Assembly (NCBI GenBank): GCA_021432605.1
Contig: MU271143.1
Span: 3,481,277-3,545,276, forward strand
Reading direction: 5' to 3'
Origin: Coniochaeta sp. PMI_546
Lineage: Eukaryota; Ascomycota; Sordariomycetes; Coniochaetales; Coniochaetaceae
Length of the DNA stretch: 64,000 nt
Position 1 is the stretch's first letter; every line of letters starts with the position of its first letter. Below the pieces are notes generated by a model. That model did not search any database. It had not been told where the DNA came from and worked only from the letters and a program-made list of their open reading frames with translations. The position numbers were made by a program, and so were the translations under genes. Below are positions 21,100 to 31,210 of the stretch, in pieces.

Positions 21100-23145
21100 T
21101 CAAGCTTCCAAAGGCCCGACAGAAACAATCTCATTCAGCCTCCGCATCCTCGCCTGCTCCAACACAAGCTCCTGGCGCTCCTTGCGTCGCTTATCCGCCT
21201 CAATGCCGGCGAAGCGGCCGCGGGCTCCGTGCTTGATCTTGGTGATCATGTCAGACGCTTTGCCCTTGTTGATATCCTCCGCCGTCAGTTTGTCGTCTTC
21301 GCTTCGGATCTTGTTAAGAAACTTCAGCTGTCCATCTGTGGGAGGACCGTCTCGCCACCGCTGCTTTCGCGAGATGAAGGTATGTGGAAATATCTCTTCT
21401 GCGTACTTATCGCAGCCATGAACGGCATCGGCAAGTGTTGTGGATTGGAGAAGTTCTCTTGGGGCAGCGAAGGGAGCTTTTGAAAGACCAGCTGGCAGTG
21501 CTCGGACCTCCCAAGCCACAAATTTGACATTCCCTGGGCCTTCTCTCTCGGCTCTCTCGATTCTCAGGTAAGTACCAGTCGGGCCGGAGAGAACATAGCG
21601 GTCAGGACCGATTTGCACCCAGGCATATTGGCTGATAGACCGTATATGCTTCTCCCCGGACGTATCAGATATTAGATCGAATACCGAGTCGTACTCGGTG
21701 AAAGTTACTTTCCTAGGAGCGGGATCGAGGCCCGTGGGAGGATGGGTAGTGTAAGCATGGTCTTTTCTCTGCTTTTCAGCTTCCCTTTTCTCCTTCAATG
21801 AGCGCATGTCATCCGTAGATGTCTCATTGACCAGCTCGTTGGGATCCAGCCCAAACAAAGTCGGTGTAGTGACAATACCAGTTTCGAGACTTGACACCAT
21901 ATCTATGATGTGGCAGTTTTTCTTTCCCGGATGCAGCCGCATTCCTCTACCAATCATCTGCACCAGGAGGTTGCGGGACTGAGTCGGCCTGCCGAGTAGG
22001 ATACAGTCAATGTTCGGGATATCTGTTCCTTCCGTAAATACTCCACAGTTCACCAGTACTGGGAACACGCCATTGCGGAAGTCGTCCAGGATCTGGCTCC
22101 TTTCGATGTCCGGGGTATCGCCTGTGACGAATCGGGCATCAACGCCATATTGGCGGAACTTTTGAGTCAGGCTCGCGACGTGGTTCAGGTCCACACAGAA
22201 GACCAGGGTTGACTTTCGTCCAGAAGCCTTTGCAAACCACGTCCGCACAGTGAGATCGTTGTTCTGATCAGTATTGACGGCCTTGGATAGGGATGGCACT
22301 TGAAAGTCGCCACTAGCATTTCGCTTGACTTTGGACAAGTCTGTGGACGTCTCCACCGTGGTGAACAGCACATCGGACAACCATTTGTCGCCTATCATGT
22401 CGACATAATCCTTGTGATACACAATCTCATCGATGGCAGCGCCAAGCTTGAGGCCATCGAACCGCGAGAAGGTGGCGGAGACGCCAACCAGAGCCGGCGA
22501 GTCCTCACGCTTATGCGCTAGACCAAGGTGGGCAAGAACCCTCAGGTATCCAGGGGCAACGATATGGTGGGCCTCATCTACGAGGACCAACTTGAACCGA
22601 GCCTTGTCAAACTTCGCAAGTCGATCATCGCCGACAATGCTCTGCAGACTGGCTATGGTGATGTCGGCAGTTCCCGAGGCATGCAGCTTGCCCATCTCGA
22701 TCTCGATTGTCTTGCCAGGATAGGCTCTGGTACAGTGCCGCGCGGCCTGCTCAACAAGCTCCCGACGATGCGCCACAATTAGAGTCTGAGTCGCAAGTTC
22801 TGACGGCGATGGAATTCTATCGATGAGCTGCGTGAAGATAACTGTTTTCCCGCTACCGGTGGCCAAGGATATGCCCACTCTTTTGTGACCATTTTCCAGA
22901 GCTGACAGCACAGACTGAATGCATTCTTCTTGGTAGCTGCGGAGCTGAATAGGATCTGGTGGACCGACTACGCTCGGCGCATGGTGGTGTACTGGTGGTT
23001 TCCTCCGGGCCGGTCGCGCGGCAGAGCTAGAAAAGAGTCTTACACGAGAGGATGATGGACCTGCATATTGACTGCGGTAGATAGGGCGGGCTGCAGTGAC
23101 GGTTTGAAGACCACTTCTGACAGCTACCACACGTATTGGTCGCAT
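21100..23145 (-). CDS. IRC3: Irc3-type mitochondrial helicase
   Basis: A 681-residue superfamily-2 helicase. ATG at 23145 is chosen because it opens an Arg-rich, acid-poor leader (MRPIRVVAVRSG ... RLFSSSAARPARRK) typical of a mitochondrial presequence. Motifs in order: Q-like LRSYQEECI, Walker A ATGSGKT, motif Ia AHRRELVEQ, Walker B DEAH (DEAHHIVAP), motif III GVSATF, motif IV TLVFCVDLNHV, motif V GTDIPNID and motif VI QMIGRGMRLHPGK. The C-terminal part (after about 480) is charged and family-specific. In yeast, Irc3 is a double-stranded-DNA-stimulated ATPase that remodels branched DNA and maintains mitochondrial DNA. The order of motifs and the presequence support orthology. It shares a 326-bp divergent promoter with RRN5. 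Confidence 0.85.
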   Translation of the reverse strand: MRPIRVVAVRSGLQTVTAARPIYRSQYAGPSSSRVRLFSSSAARPARRKPPVHHHAPSVVGPPDPIQLRSYQEECIQSVLSALENGHKRVGISLATGSGKTVIFTQLIDRIPSPSELATQTLIVAHRRELVEQAARHCTRAYPGKTIEIEMGKLHASGTADITIASLQSIVGDDRLAKFDKARFKLVLVDEAHHIVAPGYLRVLAHLGLAHKREDSPALVGVSATFSRFDGLKLGAAIDEIVYHKDYVDMIGDKWLSDVLFTTVETSTDLSKVKRNASGDFQVPSLSKAVNTDQNNDLTVRTWFAKASGRKSTLVFCVDLNHVASLTQKFRQYGVDARFVTGDTPDIERSQILDDFRNGVFPVLVNCGVFTEGTDIPNIDCILLGRPTQSRNLLVQMIGRGMRLHPGKKNCHIIDMVSSLETGIVTTPTLFGLDPNELVNETSTDDMRSLKEKREAEKQRKDHAYTTHPPTGLDPAPRKVTFTEYDSVFDLISDTSGEKHIRSISQYAWVQIGPDRYVLSGPTGTYLRIERAEREGPGNVKFVAWEVRALPAGLSKAPFAAPRELLQSTTLADAVHGCDKYAEEIFPHTFISRKQRWRDGPPTDGQLKFLNKIRSEDDKLTAEDINKGKASDMITKIKHGARGRFAGIEADKRRKERQELVLEQARMRRLNEIVSVGPLEA

Positions 23146-23471
23146 TGAGCTCAAACGTACCCGCGCATTGAGGCAGCGAGGTATTGATGTTTGAGATTCT
23201 GATGGTGAATGAGGTCAAGATAATGTTGAGGCTCACGAATCTTCGATGACTAAGTGGAGGGCCCCGCAGATTAAGCTCATATTGCACACGCTAGCAAACC
23301 CCACTGAAAGTGACGTCCATAAAAACTGCAGCTTCAGTTCGTACCCACCCTCGTCAACATTCTAAGCCGCATCCTCTGCTGACTCTGTCGAAGTCTATGT
23401 CGCAAGGTTGACCATGGTCCCGCGACTCTACCTCAAGAAGACCCTGATGTTTGGAAGTGAGGTGGATCGTG
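23146..23471. promoter_or_regulatory. Divergent promoter IRC3/RRN5
   Basis: 326 bp separate the start codons of two divergent genes, so both core promoters must lie here. No TATA box is obvious. Pyrimidine-rich tracts occur on both strands. Confidence 0.5.
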
Positions 23472-25370
23472 ATGGATTCAGACGGATCGTCAAACGGCCA
23501 TGAGCAGGGCCAACGCGACGACAGTGATGGGTCAATTCTGCCGAACGCGCCTCTACCGGAGATAGTACCAGAGGTAGAATCAGCAGCAGGTGTGAGAGAT
23601 GTGGCTGAGGAGTCAAGCAGTGATGGCATGGGGTTCCTGAACGAACCGCTGCCTCCTTCGCCTCTGAACAGCTCTGACGACGATTTGTATGAGCCAGAGT
23701 CGCTAGATGAGGACGAGGGACTCGAGGACCAGGATGATGTGATCAAACCGGAATATGACGAAGACGATGTCAATTTGGGCAGGACGCCGTCTCCCTGGGC
23801 ACCTCTCAAGCGGCAAGCTGATGAGACCGGACTCGGTGATCGGCCATACAAAAAGGCTAAAGGCACTGCTTTCAATCACGGTTATCTCGCCATTCTCAAC
23901 ACCGACATCGAGGATGCAGCAGCCCAGTATGCCCCTCATGAAGGACAGCATCTACCTGCCTCACAAATCGGCATGACGAACTGGACCTCCGTGGAGAAAG
24001 AGCTCTTCTTCGAAGCCCTTTCACGGTTAGGCAAAGATGATATCCGAGGCATTGCTCGCCGGGTCCGGACCAAAGGAGAGTTGGAAGTGCGGCAGTACAT
24101 CCAGCTACTACAGTGTACCGCCTCAAGACAGATGAGAGAGCGGAAGCTTATGCCCACTTGTCCGGAAGATGTACCTGCTGCCATCGAGATAGGTCCTCAA
24201 TGCAGTGCTGCTTTGGAAGAAGCAGCAGACGCTATAGCTTCGAGACAAGAAACCTACGAAAAATCACTTGAGCGCAGGCGATGGGGCGACAACTGGCTCA
24301 TCACGCCCTTCAACTACAGGAGGATAGAGGCAGCAGCAGCAGGCGACATGCCGTCTCTTGAACTCTTCGAAGTCTCGTCTTGGCTCCAATTACCCGAAAG
24401 GGTTTTCATGAACGCTAACTTTCCCGAGAACAACTGGCAGTTTGTCTCAGAAGAGAATCCGTCCATCAGGGCTACGGCGCTGGAGGACTTTCACTCCTTG
24501 GCTGTGTCCATTACCAAGCGTCTCGTGGCTGCCACGATTTATGTCGCACAGTCGCGCATACGCGCTAAGAAGGACTTGTATTTCAAGCACGAGGCAAGGA
24601 ATCTTGTATGGCGCCAGGATGTCGAGGCTGCGGCGCTGTCTATCGGGCTCAAGACTGACAGCAAAAGGTTCTGGGCGGGATGCGCCAGACGTCTAAGGCT
24701 GGATGTTCACGATGACGATGATCACGACGACGATAATGATGCAGACGCCGAGGGCGATGCAAATAGTGGAGCTGACTACGAGCCCATGACGTATGATGAG
24801 GTGGAAGCAGCGCTCGGTGGCGCTAAGGAGAAAGATGCATTATCTCGACCTACAGATGACAGCGAAGATGAAGAACTGATGTCACTATCCGACACACCGT
24901 CCTTAGACGAGCTCTCCGACCTTGAGGATCAACCTTCTCCTGCACACCCGCAGTACGAACCCACATCTGCACAGGTGCCCCTCGAGGAGGATGAGCCGGA
25001 GCTAGACATCAACGAGGAAGCCGTGCGCACAGAGACAAGAGAGCTGCTGCTGTACACCGCTCTGGACAACCCGCCAACCACCCGAGCTAGACAAGCGGCA
25101 GAGTACAGGATCAGAAACGAGCTGCGGCACGTCGAGTACGCGGATGCCCTCGATGCTAGGGCAAGACAGCGAGAGGAGAGACGGCTGTGGGAGATGCTGG
25201 GTCGAGATCCTCCGGATGATATTGTTAAGGTGAAGGTGCCGGAGCGCGCTCCGCGCCGATTGTGGCATAATGTGGATGACATGTACCCTTCGAATGGCGA
25301 TTGGAGGGACCGTGTGAAATATGCGAGCGAGTGGGAGAGGACACTGAACGATGGGAAAGAGGGGAGGTGA
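23472..25370 (+). CDS. RRN5: Pol I upstream factor subunit Rrn5
   Basis: A 632-residue protein; the ATG at 23472 is the first in frame. Residues 1-130 are acidic and disordered. Residues 165-225 hold a SANT/Myb-like segment (NWTSVEKELFFEALSRLGKD, then DIRGIARRVRTKGELEVRQY), the hallmark of Rrn5. A mid region (about 265-420) is family-conserved with Trp and Arg residues. Asp/Glu-rich patches follow (DDDDHDDDNDADAEGD) and then a charged C-terminus. In yeast, Rrn5 is part of the upstream activation factor that, with Rrn9, Rrn10, Uaf30 and histones, recruits core factor to rDNA promoters in the nucleolus. The acidic flanks agree with a nucleolar chromatin protein. The call rests on the SANT-like segment and layout. 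Confidence 0.7.
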   Translation: MDSDGSSNGHEQGQRDDSDGSILPNAPLPEIVPEVESAAGVRDVAEESSSDGMGFLNEPLPPSPLNSSDDDLYEPESLDEDEGLEDQDDVIKPEYDEDDVNLGRTPSPWAPLKRQADETGLGDRPYKKAKGTAFNHGYLAILNTDIEDAAAQYAPHEGQHLPASQIGMTNWTSVEKELFFEALSRLGKDDIRGIARRVRTKGELEVRQYIQLLQCTASRQMRERKLMPTCPEDVPAAIEIGPQCSAALEEAADAIASRQETYEKSLERRRWGDNWLITPFNYRRIEAAAAGDMPSLELFEVSSWLQLPERVFMNANFPENNWQFVSEENPSIRATALEDFHSLAVSITKRLVAATIYVAQSRIRAKKDLYFKHEARNLVWRQDVEAAALSIGLKTDSKRFWAGCARRLRLDVHDDDDHDDDNDADAEGDANSGADYEPMTYDEVEAALGGAKEKDALSRPTDDSEDEELMSLSDTPSLDELSDLEDQPSPAHPQYEPTSAQVPLEEDEPELDINEEAVRTETRELLLYTALDNPPTTRARQAAEYRIRNELRHVEYADALDARARQREERRLWEMLGRDPPDDIVKVKVPERAPRRLWHNVDDMYPSNGDWRDRVKYASEWERTLNDGKEGR

Positions 25371-25659
25371 AGGAAACGGATCGCACATTACAATTATTGA
25401 TACCCCTGAATTGCGTTAGATTGGTGGTTCGTATACTGAAAACAAGAATCGGACGTTTCAGCTTCGAGTTCTTGAAGGAATGAATCAACAGTGTCGCAGT
25501 ACTGGAATCGTCTTGTGATCGAGATCCACTAGAGACACTCGATATAGGACACACGTTGCAGCGAAGGTCATGAGTAGCGCGTGAGGAAGAAGATGAGAGA
25601 CGGGGAAGGATGGATTCAGCATTCGCACGTATGTTTTACATACTCGGAGCACGAAAAAC

Positions 25660-28600
25660 CTAGACACCACTCCCAAAGACCTCATCCTTTCGCGTCCGCC
25701 GTTCCCAAACCACAACCCCATCACTCTTACGCTTGAAGTACAGAATGCGATGCTGCGGTATGAACTCCTCATCCGTCTGCTCGCTCTTCCACGTATCAAG
25801 CGCCTTCTCACGCGCCCCTACGAACCGATCCTCATACCCAACAATGAAGTCCGCGCTGTCCATGCCCGGGTCCCACCGCAACCGGTTCATCACGTCCGCC
25901 GCAGTGCGGAACTTCTTCCCTGGTTCCAGCTTCGGCACGATGACTGTCTCCACAGTAGTTTTGCCCTTCTTCTTCCTCGCAGCCTGCTCTTCGTCAGCCT
26001 CAACCCCGCCCAGATCTTGCTCCTCTTCCTGCTCCTCATCTTCATCCTCCTCCTCTTCGCCAGCCGTATACTCTCCCCACTCCCTCGTATCAGCCACCAA
26101 CTCCAACTTCGCAATCTCAGCACCCGAGACAACAGACGCACTCATCCAGCAGCTCTTGCTGTCAAAGTACTTCCCGTCGCCCCGGATCTGTTCCTCGAAC
26201 CGTCTCAGCACGCTCTGCAGCGCCCCTAACGCATCGCGCATCTCGTCCTTCCCCAGCTGGACGTCATCCACCCTCCCAAGACCGACGAGGTAGCATCCTT
26301 GATAATCACGTGGGCCTGCTCCATCCACTTCCTCCACTTCAGCAGCGGAAACACCCTCGACGAACCTCGCAGGCCATATCCGCGCATGCAGCACACCCGC
26401 CAAGCGCCGATCAATGTCAACTAGCACATTGACGAACCTTGACTCCAGCCACCCGACGAACTGCGCTCCTTTAGAGAGCGATAAGCCCCAGTACTGCAGG
26501 TCGATCTTGACATAGCTCTTATACATGCCAAGAAAGTCCTTTGCGCCGGCGCTTGCGAGACTGTCGGAGAGCTTGGGAGTGGGCTCATCACCAGGACCGG
26601 AAAGGAAAGCGGTCCAGCTCATTCCACTGGTATCCAGGAGCCGGGCAGCGCGCTCAAACTCCTGTGCTATGGTACGTACAGACGGCAACGATGCTGCCTG
26701 GCTGGTGTTGAGGACGGGGGGGAAGTAGCCAAGTATGGCGAGCGGCTCGCGGGAGGTGCGGGTGTAGTTCAGCCGCTGTTTGTGGAAGAAAGGGTCGAAG
26801 ACGAGCTTGGTCTTCCAGTCGAAAGTGGCGTAGTGGCGGAAGAATGCTAGGAGGATCTCGGGCACGGATACGGATGGGTTGTCACGGGCGAGGAGCTTGT
26901 GCACCCGGACGAGCAGTATGGATATCTGGATCCCGCCCAGGTATCCGAATCTGGCGGAGAAGATGCCGCGGGACTTGGCCCAGGTCTTGATGTAGCGGTA
27001 GGCGACTCGGAACTTGGCGATGTCGGGCATGGATCGCCGCACGTAGTCGAGGTCGCGAATGGCTTTTAGCTTGGAAAGGGTCTGCATTGGCAGCGTCCAC
27101 ACAACGTCTGTAGGCGGAGCCCGAAGAACCTGCGGCCAGTTCTCAGCAATGTACGTTGCTGGGCAGTATTGCAGGTCCATCTTGATGCCTTGGACCTCAA
27201 GTTCCAGCATGGTGCCGGAGTTGGCTTTTACTCTTCGCAAAATTCTGATAGTTTCGTCCGCGCCTTGCCTTAGCCGCTGGGTGGCTAGAGCGAAGAAGGT
27301 TTTCGAGCTGAAGGGACCGATGCACAGAACGTCAATGTCGGAGGAGGAGGTCCATACCCCTAGTCCGTAGGAACCAACTGGAATGATTATGACAGGTGAT
27401 CGCGATTTGTGATAGGAAGTGGAGGAACTGGATCGTGTGTCAGTGTCGAGGAGAACCTTCTTCAGGAGATCGAGGGCCGACTGTCGCTTCTGGACACCCT
27501 CGTGCGATGGAAGAACCCCGAGCTCCTCCAGACAATCCTTGACCGATGTCGGGTCTGAAAGGCTGTCCGGTGCTGTGTAGGGTTGAACAGGAACAACCAG
27601 CTTGGCAATCTCATCCGAGGTCTTCTCCGGCTCCTGCGATCCTGTTCTCAGTACACATCTAACCCCCCAGTGGTCACTGGCATAAGTAGGTTCCGCATCT
27701 GGATCATCGCCAATTCTGCTTTTGAGAAAGCCGAACTTGTTGAACTTTGCGATCGACAACGCACCCTCGCCGCGGACCAGTATCCGGTCATATCTCTGTG
27801 GCCGCATATTGAACCCACTACCCACAATATTTGCCGCAACTTCGTTCGCAAGTGGATCGTAGGTCGCGCCTTGCTCTCCCTCAACGAGTTCCTCTGCCGC
27901 ATCTTGTTCGGTATCTGAAGCCTCTCCGAGTTTGAAGCGAGACGTCTTCCAGGCATCCGCTAGCTTTGCTTCCTCAAATATTCTGTCGAAGCTCTCGAGG
28001 TAGCTGGCGCTTTGAGCGGAGAGACAGCCCTTCTTTATAGCGGCGTTGATCGAGAAAGAGGAAGTGGAGATATTGAAGTCGCCTGCCAGAACCCATGGGG
28101 GCTCGTCGTAGTTTCGAGATAAGTAACCCAGGATATTCTGGATGTCAACCTTCTTGGCAGTCACCGCTCCATCGGTAAGACCACAGTTGAGATGAACAGC
28201 AGCAACTACAGTCGGCAGGAAACGACCGTTGTCGGATTTCCCAATGTCCTCGAACTTGGCGACAACGGCACCCTTGTGCTTGCGGCTGAAGGGTACCCAT
28301 TCCCAGTTGAAAGCCCATTTGCTTAAGACGACGATATTCAACAAGCTTGGAAGCGGCTCAATGTCAGATTGTTCCGGAGGCCCGTGAGAGGTAAAAGGAT
28401 AAAGGTCACGAATATGCTCGTCTCGGAGGAGGTAGGATAGAAAGTCGTCCGTGACTTCCTGCAGGACGAGGATGTCGGCAACTGCCTGACGTGATAGGAT
28501 ATTCTTGACAACCAAGGAATACCGCGCTCGTGACGGAGGCCAATCGAATTCCCCGAGGACATTGTAGCTTGACACCGCAAGACTCTGGGGTATGTCTTCT

Positions 28601-29367
28601 CGATCTGCGGAAGAGTCCCGGTGTGGCAGCCACAGTAACATTTCGTCGTCAAAGTAATATGAACACCGGCTCTGCAAGGGATCCTTTTTGGGTACGTCGT
28701 CTTCTTCGGTGGGCGCCATGCGATACCTCGCGACCTCGCTCTCACCATAACAATCCTTTGGTGTGTCGTATCGAGTAAGCAACCCGGTCGCCAAACTTAA
28801 TGTGCCCCATACTCTCATCCGGCTCGTTGCCTTGCCGCCCATATGCAGCTGTTCCCTCTCGAGGATATGTAGCTCCTCCACCTCCCATTCTACCTTCGGC
28901 AGCAAGCCGACTTTGTGTTGTAAGAACTTGTGCGTGCTGGAAGTGATATCCTCACTCTGTGCCACAGTCATGTGCATTCGATACGCACTTTCTCGCTGTC
29001 CTAGTGCCTTCAAGATATTGCTTCGCAGGCCATTGAGTCGAGAAATACGTTCTTCGTCGCTATCATGAATAAAAATGGTGTTGTCATGCTTGTGAGGAAA
29101 TACGTCCACCGCATCCAGTGAAACTCGAAGCGGAGGCTCACCGGCTTCGGCTCGAAGTTCAAGAGCAGCTTGGATGATTTCTGCCGCTCGTGGAAGAGAA
29201 TCAGGGGAAACAAAGGGGTAAATCAAGTTGATGTGCGGTGGCCATTTCTCAAATGCCTTGTCGTAGAGCGCCCTGATGCGGTCAAGTGAAGGCCAGAGAC
29301 GCCTTGGAGGTACGAGGCACAACGCTGTATGATGAGAACCACCGTTCATGGTCTCGGCAGTAGCCAT
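25660..29367 (-). CDS. 2H/EEP/nucleotidyltransferase/MJ1316 fusion
   Basis: A 1235-residue intronless protein combining four RNA-related modules. (1) Residues 12-195: 2H phosphoesterase, with His motifs PHINLIYPF (His45) and RMHMTVAQ (His132). (2) Residues 262-575: endonuclease/exonuclease/phosphatase domain with SYNVLG (Asn269), VLQEV (Glu304), GDFNIS (Asp430, Asn432), YDRIL and SDHWGV (Asp565, His566). (3) Residues 625-980: poly(A)-polymerase-like nucleotidyltransferase with VGSYGLG and SSDIDVL (Asp677, Asp679) and third Asp731 (KMDLQY), so its catalytic triad is complete. (4) Residues 1150-1235: MJ1316/DUF504 domain (RTAADVMNRLRWDPGMDSADFI ending VWERRTRKDEVFG form), linked to recognition of cyclic RNA ends. 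An acidic, low-complexity linker lies before the last module. Such a set could open 2',3'-cyclic ends, trim and re-tail RNA. Substrate and compartment are unknown: no targeting signal is seen. Confidence 0.88.
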   Translation of the reverse strand: MATAETMNGGSHHTALCLVPPRRLWPSLDRIRALYDKAFEKWPPHINLIYPFVSPDSLPRAAEIIQAALELRAEAGEPPLRVSLDAVDVFPHKHDNTIFIHDSDEERISRLNGLRSNILKALGQRESAYRMHMTVAQSEDITSSTHKFLQHKVGLLPKVEWEVEELHILEREQLHMGGKATSRMRVWGTLSLATGLLTRYDTPKDCYGESEVARYRMAPTEEDDVPKKDPLQSRCSYYFDDEMLLWLPHRDSSADREDIPQSLAVSSYNVLGEFDWPPSRARYSLVVKNILSRQAVADILVLQEVTDDFLSYLLRDEHIRDLYPFTSHGPPEQSDIEPLPSLLNIVVLSKWAFNWEWVPFSRKHKGAVVAKFEDIGKSDNGRFLPTVVAAVHLNCGLTDGAVTAKKVDIQNILGYLSRNYDEPPWVLAGDFNISTSSFSINAAIKKGCLSAQSASYLESFDRIFEEAKLADAWKTSRFKLGEASDTEQDAAEELVEGEQGATYDPLANEVAANIVGSGFNMRPQRYDRILVRGEGALSIAKFNKFGFLKSRIGDDPDAEPTYASDHWGVRCVLRTGSQEPEKTSDEIAKLVVPVQPYTAPDSLSDPTSVKDCLEELGVLPSHEGVQKRQSALDLLKKVLLDTDTRSSSSTSYHKSRSPVIIIPVGSYGLGVWTSSSDIDVLCIGPFSSKTFFALATQRLRQGADETIRILRRVKANSGTMLELEVQGIKMDLQYCPATYIAENWPQVLRAPPTDVVWTLPMQTLSKLKAIRDLDYVRRSMPDIAKFRVAYRYIKTWAKSRGIFSARFGYLGGIQISILLVRVHKLLARDNPSVSVPEILLAFFRHYATFDWKTKLVFDPFFHKQRLNYTRTSREPLAILGYFPPVLNTSQAASLPSVRTIAQEFERAARLLDTSGMSWTAFLSGPGDEPTPKLSDSLASAGAKDFLGMYKSYVKIDLQYWGLSLSKGAQFVGWLESRFVNVLVDIDRRLAGVLHARIWPARFVEGVSAAEVEEVDGAGPRDYQGCYLVGLGRVDDVQLGKDEMRDALGALQSVLRRFEEQIRGDGKYFDSKSCWMSASVVSGAEIAKLELVADTREWGEYTAGEEEEDEDEEQEEEQDLGGVEADEEQAARKKKGKTTVETVIVPKLEPGKKFRTAADVMNRLRWDPGMDSADFIVGYEDRFVGAREKALDTWKSEQTDEEFIPQHRILYFKRKSDGVVVWERRTRKDEVFGSGV

Positions 29368-30439
29368 GACCGAGAGACTTTGCTGTTCCTCTTACTTGAC
29401 TTATATCACGGTACCTTGTAGTAAGGTTGGTATAATTGTGGTCCCAGCAAAAGGGGGAGAGGTTGAAGTTAATGCTATTTGGACAATCGGGTATGGTGGC
29501 CTAGTATTGCTTAAAATCGGTATTCGCACGCCGAATTCACCGGAGTGATGGCAAACAAGAGCCATCACTATATAGAGAGAAGCCTACCAAAATGCATCAT
29601 GTAAACTCAACGGGCAATGCTCAGCATGTGATGGTCTTGTCTATGGGATGGATGACTCTTCAATCCTATCATTAGGCTTAGACTTAAGTCTAGACTTGGT
29701 GCGTGCATCGGCCTGAGTCACCAAATTCGAATCACTAAACGCCCCGCCAAGTACTACAGTGACTGCCAGTGAGCCTTGTGGCGGGGCACATCTACCAGAC
29801 AAGGGGATCCAACCGCATTTACCACTGCGTATAGACTTAGCCTTGGCCGTGGTTAGTCACAGGAAGCCTCAGGACAAATCTGTGGATTTTGCTCAATAGA
29901 AGTGTTTTGATCAATGTTACTGCAGGCAGCCAAACCAGCTGTAGGAATCTGAGGCAACCTATGGCATTGTCACCTTGTCCAGAAACCTGGTCGAGGCCCT
30001 ACCGAGCGCTGCATACGTGAAACCCGCGTCACTTTCCCCATGAACGGCCGGTCCCAGGAAGAATTATTTGGACAGGGTCATCATACAGCCTTCTTTTTGA
30101 TGTGATAGCCGCTGTTCACTGCTCAGAAGCCGATGCTTCTGCTGCATAAAGCCGATGAGAATGGAAAGAAGATGGGCTCCTCGTGTTAGACTTACTGAAC
30201 CCCCATCAGCGACAAGTTTCCGCGTAGATTCCAAGCATGCTGATGCAAACTAGTTGTGGCTTGATTAAAGGAGAAACTTCCCTGGGACTCTACAATGTCC
30301 CAAAGACTTGGCTCATATCATTCGCAAGAGCTTGCCTGTAGCGCATCTTTCGACATGCGTGGACATGCCGCGCTCTCAAACCCAGCACGGCGGGCACCGT
30401 TTTACTTCAACAAATAGCTGACGGGACAAGGGAGATAAT
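29368..30439. other. Intergenic
   Basis: About 1.1 kb upstream of the RNA-processing gene and downstream of the HAD gene. Apart from the short hairpin at 29544-29569 nothing is recognised. Confidence 0.4.
29544..29569. repeat. Perfect 9-bp inverted repeat (hairpin)
   Basis: AGTGATGGC and GCCATCACT face each other across an 8-nt loop (aaacaaga), followed at once by a TATATAG stretch. It could be a dyad binding site for a regulator of the minus-strand gene 180 bp away, or chance. Confidence 0.5.
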
Positions 30440-31210
30440 TCAAGTATCAAACCGATGACTGGAAATACCTAGATGTACAGTAAGCTGATGCATCTCCTGA
30501 ATCACAGGCACTTCACGGCCAAACAAAACACGCCTAGATTCCCGCGCCGTAGGCGAGTAAAGGATGGCGCTCAATCCGGCGCCGAGAGCGCCTTTGATGT
30601 CCGATTCAATCGAATCGCCCACCATGAGCGTGGAACGCGGCGACGCCTCCATCTCACACATGGCGAGTTGGAATATGCGATGGTCAGGTTTGGTGTAGCC
30701 CGCCTCTTCAGAGGTGAAGATGCGGTCGACGAGGTGAAGAACACCAATGCGTTCGGCTTTGGCTGCCTGGTCTTCTTTCTGGCCGTTTGTGACGATGGCC
30801 AGACGATAGCCTGCGTCACGCAACCTGACCAAAGTCTCGATGCTTCCTGGCGTGGCCCTCCTGCTCGCCCGGTATGCGGGCTTGTAGACAGCTCGGAATT
30901 CCGTTATTTCCTCGGGTGTCGGTTCCGGCAGGCCCAGCTCTGTCAAGAATAGTCGGACTTTCAGACCATCGGTCTCGTCATAGGTGATGGACTTGGCAAG
31001 ATATTGGTCGTAGGCTCGCTGCAGGACGTCGTTGTATTTGGCAACAAGTTCTTTCATGGTGTAACCGGTCAGAGATGGGTATTTCTCTTGAACAGCAGAG
31101 ATGGCAGATCTTAGCGAATGATGGTGGTCGAAAAGCGTGTTGTCCAGATCGAACAGGACAACCTTGGTCGATGAAGCTGCTGAGTTGATCGGCCTTGCAT
31201 GGGTCGCCAT
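30440..31210 (-). CDS. HAD-family phosphatase (YjjG-like)
   Basis: A 256-residue haloacid-dehalogenase hydrolase. The ATG at 31210 is the first methionine in frame. The four HAD motifs are complete: I VVLFDLDNTLFD (nucleophile and acid/base Asp), II AIVTNGQ, III the Lys in AGYTKPD, IV MVGDSIESDIKGA. An alpha-helical cap of about 90 residues lies between motif I and II, as in the YjjG / pyrimidine 5'-nucleotidase class. It should dephosphorylate a small nucleotide or sugar phosphate in the cytosol. The exact substrate cannot be read from the sequence. It is a single gene with no operon-like context. Confidence 0.85.
   Translation of the reverse strand: MATHARPINSAASSTKVVLFDLDNTLFDHHHSLRSAISAVQEKYPSLTGYTMKELVAKYNDVLQRAYDQYLAKSITYDETDGLKVRLFLTELGLPEPTPEEITEFRAVYKPAYRASRRATPGSIETLVRLRDAGYRLAIVTNGQKEDQAAKAERIGVLHLVDRIFTSEEAGYTKPDHRIFQLAMCEMEASPRSTLMVGDSIESDIKGALGAGLSAILYSPTARESRRVLFGREVPVIQEMHQLTVHLGISSHRFDT

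Noticed and set aside
29700-29745. Possible tRNA B-box (ttcgaatc)
   Set aside because: No matching A-box, stems or anticodon arm could be built around it.
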